Assembly: GCA_046728115.1 (NCBI GenBank)
Contig: JBKPDW010000488.1
Coordinates: forward strand, 1-10,673
Source: CAVSWN01 sp046728115
GTDB lineage: Bacteria > Acidobacteriota > Vicinamibacteria > Vicinamibacterales > CAVVIG01
Direction: 5' to 3'
Length of the DNA stretch: 10,673 bases
The notes under the pieces were generated by a model that was not told the DNA's origin, made no database searches, and saw nothing but the letters and a program-made list of their open reading frames with translations. Both the position numbers and the translations under genes were made by a program. Of the stretch, positions 6,640 through 10,673 are shown piece by piece; the first letter of the stretch is position 1; the number at the start of each line of letters is the position of its first letter.

Positions 6640-8592
6640 TCATTTCACTCCAGGAAACGCCTGGACACCGAATTCGGCGACGATTGCGGCAGCGAGCGAT
6701 TGGAGATTCGGCGCCGGCTTCGACAGCCTTCGACTGGAGAACAGCACGCCCGGCACTGCGTCCGGATCCATGCAGTGATCGCCGCTCCATTCGTCGGTGT
6801 TGTTCGTCATGATCTCGCGCGGCAGGCCGCCAAGGGCCGATTCGTCCGAGGACCTCGTGCCCTTTGCGTAGCCCACGATGAGATCTGGAGCGATGTCGTC
6901 GGTGCCCTCCACATGATAGACCTGCTCGCGCTTGAACATTCTGGTGATCGCCGGCCGGCCCGTCGCAGGATCGATCACCGCGAGCAGGCGCGCCGAGAGT
7001 TCGTCCGCGAGGGCCGACCGGTCGGCGCTGGCCACGATGCCCGTGCCTTCGCGCCCCTTCACGTTGATGTACAGGCCGTTCAACCCCAGGCCGTACGCAC
7101 GGGTCTTCGACCACTCGACGTTCCCGAAGTTGCCCGGATCATCTCTCAAATACGGATTGCGCACCGCGAGGTAACCATTGTCGCGCAGCCAGCTGTTGAG
7201 ATTGAACGATCGGCGCCACGAGGTGAACCCGTGATCGGACATGACGACGAGCAGGTCGTTCGGGCCGAGCGTCCGGGCCGCCTCGCCCACGATCCGATCG
7301 AGGCCGACGTACAAATCGTCGATGACGTGAGCGTACGGCGCGTCCTTCGCGGCATCGTACGCGGGATGCTGCGGATCGCGTGCCCGCCACATCATGTGCG
7401 AGACCTGGTCGACGTTTCCGAAGTAATAGAACAGGAGCCCGTCCCGGAATTCCGCGAGCACGTGATGAAACTGCGCCGTGTTTTCGTCGCCTGCAATCTT
7501 TGCCTGCGCCAGAAATTCGTCGCGTGAGAGCACGCCGGTTTTGAGGCCTTTCGTCTCCTCGGGCATGCCCTGACTGTAGAAGCGGCCGGTCGCCTCGGCG
7601 AGTTCGGCGGCGTACGACTTCGGCGTCGAAATCGGCAGCGCGGGGTTCAGCGGGTCGAGATCGAGCGGGCTCGCGTAGAGCTCGAAGTACGGATCGAGCT
7701 GCTTCAGATAGAAGCGCACCTCGGCGTGAAGCTTCTGCATCGCACCGAGATTCAATTCCATCGGAACCCAGTCGCTCCACTCGCCGATTTTCAACAATCG
7801 CTCTTCGGATCCGGCGACGAGCTTCACGTACTGGCGTTGGGCATCGATGTAGCAGACGAACTCGGCGCGCGATTTCTGCGGCTCGACGAGGAACGGATTG
7901 TCGGGCCCTTCGATAGCGGCGCGAACCGCTCCGTCGTTCACGTCCACCGGCACGACCACGCCGCCCGACAGCGAGCGGCCGCCGAACGCGAACGGCTCCG
8001 ACGTGAAGAATGCGAAGGTGCCGTACGTGCCCAGCAGATCCGGCGTGCCCATGCCGCTGAGCTCGCGCGTCGCCTTTCCGGACGGCGGGAAATTTGCCGG
8101 CATCCGAATGATGGTCGTGCGTACGCCCTGGCGCTCGAGCGGCTCCCAGAACGCTTCGCCCCTGCGAAGCAATTCCACGCGCCCGCCCTGGAGCGGGAAC
8201 TGGTACCTGCCAATCTTGATCGATCGTCCTCCGGTCTCCGTCTTCGTCGTCGAAAGATATGGCTCGCCGGTCTTCGCGTCGCGATGAATGAAGTCGAAGA
8301 TACCGTGGTGGCCCGGATCGACACCGGTAATGAACGTGGACCACGCAACCGGGCTCTGCGGCGGAATCGACGAGCCGAGCGGCGTGAAGCTTCCCGTCTG
8401 TGCCAGGCGCGCGAGATTTGGCAACCGCCCCTGCGCGATCAGGTCGCGCGTGAGCTGGTAATCCATGCCATCGAATCCGAGTACGATGACCCTTCGTCCG
8501 GCGGCGCCGGTCTTTCGCGCGCACGACGTGACGCACACGAGCGCGACCAGACTGGCAAGGGCCAGAAGGAACCAGGAGCCTGCGCGCTGCAT
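6640..8592 (-). CDS. Type I phosphodiesterase/nucleotide pyrophosphatase-like lipoprotein
   Basis: The protein has 650 residues starting at the ATG at 8592, which overlaps the upstream stop by one base (TGATG); a longer in-frame start at 8823 would add 77 Arg/Cys-rich residues that are only an out-of-frame reading of the upstream gene. The N-terminus is a clear lipoprotein signal (QRAGSWFLLALASLVALVCVTSC, as residues 2-24 in two parts: basic QRAG, then hydrophobic core; lipobox VTSC with Cys24). The catalytic domain shows metal Asp41 in VLGFDGMD, a predicted Ser80 nucleophile in QSPVAWSTFITG (Thr in classical NPPs), Asp395 and His399 in NVDQVSHMMW, Asp453 and His454 in MSDHGF, and His606 in EWSGDHCMD. 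All expected two-metal ligands are present, so it is probably an active outer-membrane or periplasmic phospho-hydrolase or transferase. It is paralogous to the upstream gene (shared WSKT(K/R)AY, NV(R/K)GRE, WSGDHC). The substrate is not evident. Confidence 0.93.
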   Translation of the reverse strand: MQRAGSWFLLALASLVALVCVTSCARKTGAAGRRVIVLGFDGMDYQLTRDLIAQGRLPNLARLAQTGSFTPLGSSIPPQSPVAWSTFITGVDPGHHGIFDFIHRDAKTGEPYLSTTKTETGGRSIKIGRYQFPLQGGRVELLRRGEAFWEPLERQGVRTTIIRMPANFPPSGKATRELSGMGTPDLLGTYGTFAFFTSEPFAFGGRSLSGGVVVPVDVNDGAVRAAIEGPDNPFLVEPQKSRAEFVCYIDAQRQYVKLVAGSEERLLKIGEWSDWVPMELNLGAMQKLHAEVRFYLKQLDPYFELYASPLDLDPLNPALPISTPKSYAAELAEATGRFYSQGMPEETKGLKTGVLSRDEFLAQAKIAGDENTAQFHHVLAEFRDGLLFYYFGNVDQVSHMMWRARDPQHPAYDAAKDAPYAHVIDDLYVGLDRIVGEAARTLGPNDLLVVMSDHGFTSWRRSFNLNSWLRDNGYLAVRNPYLRDDPGNFGNVEWSKTRAYGLGLNGLYINVKGREGTGIVASADRSALADELSARLLAVIDPATGRPAITRMFKREQVYHVEGTDDIAPDLIVGYAKGTRSSDESALGGLPREIMTNNTDEWSGDHCMDPDAVPGVLFSSRRLSKPAPNLQSLAAAIVAEFGVQAFPGVK

Positions 8593-10667
8593 CAGAGCGC
8601 GACGGCAAACGCACGGCCGTCCATATGCGGGGGAGGCTCGATCCCGAACAGCCGCAGCGCGGTCGGGGCGATGTCGACGATATGCGGCTCTTTGGCGTCG
8701 ATCGAACGGTTGCAGAAAAACACACCGGGCACGAGCCGCGGATCGATGCAGTGGTCGCCGCTCCACGCCTTGATGTTGTCTTCGAACACGGGTCCAGCAA
8801 TGACGCCGGTGGCACAATCCCACGACGTGCGATAGCCGGCGTTGTATCCGATGATCAAATCGGGGCCGTTCTCCAGGTACGGTCCCGAGTAGAGATTCGA
8901 CGGATCGAACGCTTCGCGAATCCCGACTTCTCTCTTCTCATCGTCGGGCAGCCCTTTCAGCTTGGCGATGAGTTCGGTCTTTAGAGCCTGCGCTTCCGCC
9001 CCTGCGGAGACGATCCCCTGCTCCTCGCGCCCGCGAACGTTGAGGAACATGCCGGTTAGGCCCAGGCAGTAGGCTTTGGTCTTCGACCAGTCCACGTCGC
9101 GCAGCCACTCGGTGCTTCCGTCGGCGCCATTTCGCAGCGCCAGGTATCCCTCACGGAGCAGCCACGCGTTCAGATTCACCCCGCGGCGAAACGAGCTGAA
9201 GCCATGGTCCGACAGCACCATCAGCAGATCGCCGGGCCGGAGTTTGTGCATGACCTCGCCGACCAGCCGGTCATTGCTTTTGTACAGCTCTCGAATCGCG
9301 TCCTTGTATGCGCCGGGATCGCGTCCTCGCGCCGCAGGATGTCCATCTTCGAGGTATCGCCAGAACATGTGCTGAATGCGATCGGTGGCGTCGAAGACGC
9401 AGACGACCGTCCCCCGCCGCAACCGATCGAGCGCAGAGAAGAACATCGACTGTCGTTCGCGATCGATGTCGTAGGCCTGCTCGAGAAATGTCCCATCGCT
9501 GGTCACTGATTCGTTCAGCGCCCACGTGTCCTCGGCCAGGCCCAGGGTTGAATAGGCGCCGACCCGCTTGGCGAGATAGGTCGCATAGTAGGCGGGGTGC
9601 GAGATCGGCATCGTCGGATCGTCCGGGTCGAGATTGATCGGCGAAACGTAGAGTGAGAAGTGCTCGTCCATCTCGAGCACCTGGAGCCGCGCGATGCCGG
9701 CGATCTTCACGCCGGGCGCGGCCTTGAACGTCAGAGGCACCCACTCGCTCAACTTCCCGGGTTCCAGTTCCAGCGTCGTGCCATCGATGTTCGCGTGCAC
9801 GCGGCGCGCCGGGCGGTCGACCCGGAGGCTTATCGGGATCGTCAGCGGCGGATTGCCGACGACGAAGATGTTGTCCGGGCCCTGAATCGCTGTGTCTATG
9901 CGATCGCCGCTCATGTCCACGGCAACACGCAGCCCGCCTTCCTTGAAGCGCTGCTTGGCCGGCCGCGTCGTGAACAGGAGGAACGTGCCCTGCGTGCCGA
10001 GCAGATCGGGCACGCACATCGCGCTTAGTTCAGCGCCGTAGAACTTGTCCGGCGGAAACGTGATCGGCACGCGGAGAACCGTGCTCCAGATTCGGTGCTC
10101 GCCGAGGATCGTCCAGAACGGCTTCGATTTCCTGAGCAGCCGCACCTCCGGTCGATGTCGGGGAATCAGATAGCGTCCGAGCTTGAAGAAGCGGTCGACC
10201 TTGCCAATGTAGGCCGACGACAGCACCGGGAGGTACGTGCGACGATCACGATCGAGAAAGTCGAAGATGTTGTGTCTTGCCGGGTGCACGCCAGTGCTGA
10301 ACGACGACCAGGCGACCGGCGAAATCGACGGGTAAGTGGTCTTCAGACGCCGATAGGCGCCCTCTCTGGCAAGTTTCGAGAAATTCGGCAGAATCCCTTC
10401 CCGCATGAAGCGATCGGTCAGCTTCGGATCCTGGCCATCGAGCCCGACGACGATCAGGCGCTTGATGGAGGCGCGAGGCGCCTTCTGGCCGGTCGCGAGC
10501 CGCCACAGGGCGCGAAAGGGCCAGATGAAAATCGACGCGATGGCAATGAGGATCGTCGTGAACACGACGAGAAACGAGGACAGGACAGCGAAGCCGGCGC
10601 CGGGGCCGATGTACGCGTCGGCCGGTGCCGGTGTCAGCAATACCACCATCGCCGCCATGAGACCCAC
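8592..10667 (-). CDS. Membrane-anchored type I phosphodiesterase/nucleotide pyrophosphatase-like protein with AYIGPGAG N-terminus
   Basis: The protein has 691 residues from a GTG at 10667. The frame stays open to the window edge, and neither this GTG nor the ATG at 10658 has a strong Shine-Dalgarno or gives a basic n-region, so the true start may lie outside. A hydrophobic leader ending PADA is followed by YIGPGAG and a long TM segment (about 26-50), then FRALWRL. The catalytic domain (about 68-690) has metal Asp77 in VVGLDGQD, predicted nucleophile Ser116 in SISPVAWSSFSTG, Asp429 and His433 in TDRIQHMFW, Asp487 and His488 in LSDHGF, and His639 in WSGDHC. These are the expected two-metal ligands of the phosphodiesterase (PF01663-type) branch of the alkaline phosphatase superfamily. 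It ends with the family's usual DIAPTALRLFGI and MDGR. The TGA stop overlaps the ATG of its paralogue. The catalytic domain is presumably on the outer face of the membrane. The substrate is unknown. Confidence 0.93.
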   Translation of the reverse strand: MGLMAAMVVLLTPAPADAYIGPGAGFAVLSSFLVVFTTILIAIASIFIWPFRALWRLATGQKAPRASIKRLIVVGLDGQDPKLTDRFMREGILPNFSKLAREGAYRRLKTTYPSISPVAWSSFSTGVHPARHNIFDFLDRDRRTYLPVLSSAYIGKVDRFFKLGRYLIPRHRPEVRLLRKSKPFWTILGEHRIWSTVLRVPITFPPDKFYGAELSAMCVPDLLGTQGTFLLFTTRPAKQRFKEGGLRVAVDMSGDRIDTAIQGPDNIFVVGNPPLTIPISLRVDRPARRVHANIDGTTLELEPGKLSEWVPLTFKAAPGVKIAGIARLQVLEMDEHFSLYVSPINLDPDDPTMPISHPAYYATYLAKRVGAYSTLGLAEDTWALNESVTSDGTFLEQAYDIDRERQSMFFSALDRLRRGTVVCVFDATDRIQHMFWRYLEDGHPAARGRDPGAYKDAIRELYKSNDRLVGEVMHKLRPGDLLMVLSDHGFSSFRRGVNLNAWLLREGYLALRNGADGSTEWLRDVDWSKTKAYCLGLTGMFLNVRGREEQGIVSAGAEAQALKTELIAKLKGLPDDEKREVGIREAFDPSNLYSGPYLENGPDLIIGYNAGYRTSWDCATGVIAGPVFEDNIKAWSGDHCIDPRLVPGVFFCNRSIDAKEPHIVDIAPTALRLFGIEPPPHMDGRAFAVAL

Positions 10668-10673
10668 TAGTAG

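Noticed and set aside
8593..8823. N-terminal extension of the phosphodiesterase-like lipoprotein to a start at 8823
   Set aside because: The 77 extra residues are Arg/Cys-rich and overlap the upstream gene out of frame; the ATG at 8592 gives a perfect lipoprotein signal peptide and a TGATG junction.

Overview
The window is GC-rich and almost fully coding on the minus strand. It looks like a free-living Gram-negative bacterium. Acidobacteriota (Vicinamibacteria-like) is my best guess, from the many alkaline-phosphatase-superfamily exoenzymes, the LGYV-type C-terminal endings and the AYIGPGAG N-terminus. That assignment is from memory and unverified.

Layout, in transcription order on the minus strand (right to left): (1) a membrane-anchored type I phosphodiesterase/nucleotide-pyrophosphatase-like protein (8592-10667, start near or beyond the window edge); (2) a paralogous phosphodiesterase-like lipoprotein (6640-8592), overlapping gene 1 by one base (TGATG); (3) a 63-residue ribbon-helix-helix-like protein (6418-6609); (4) a three-TM protein that resembles the Oxa1/YidC/EMC3/DUF106 insertase superfamily, with an added extracytoplasmic domain (5574-6404); (5) and (6) two long paralogous sulfatase-fold proteins (3109-5553 and 671-3088), each with about 330 residues of N-terminal beta-rich sequence. 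Gaps are 30 bases or less throughout, so this is very probably one operon. Its promoter lies outside the window.

The operon consists of two pairs of duplicated alkaline-phosphatase-superfamily enzymes flanking a small protein and a putative insertase-like membrane protein. All four enzymes appear to be exported. Both sulfatase-fold proteins have threonine where true sulfatases carry the formylglycine cysteine/serine, so they may be phospho-hydrolases or transferases rather than sulfatases. The small protein and both sulfatase-fold proteins end in the same short pattern, L-(K/R)-(G/S)-L-G-Y-(V/I)-x, which could be a shared recognition tail. The substrate is unknown; a cell-envelope or extracellular phospho-glycan or phospholipid role is an inference.

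Downstream of the operon, from the last stop codon to about position 191, is a dense array of 21 tandem 22-23 bp units with an internal higher-order duplication of 135 bp. Left of that, positions 3-131 may hold the 3' end of a plus-strand gene. If so, the array separates two convergent genes.
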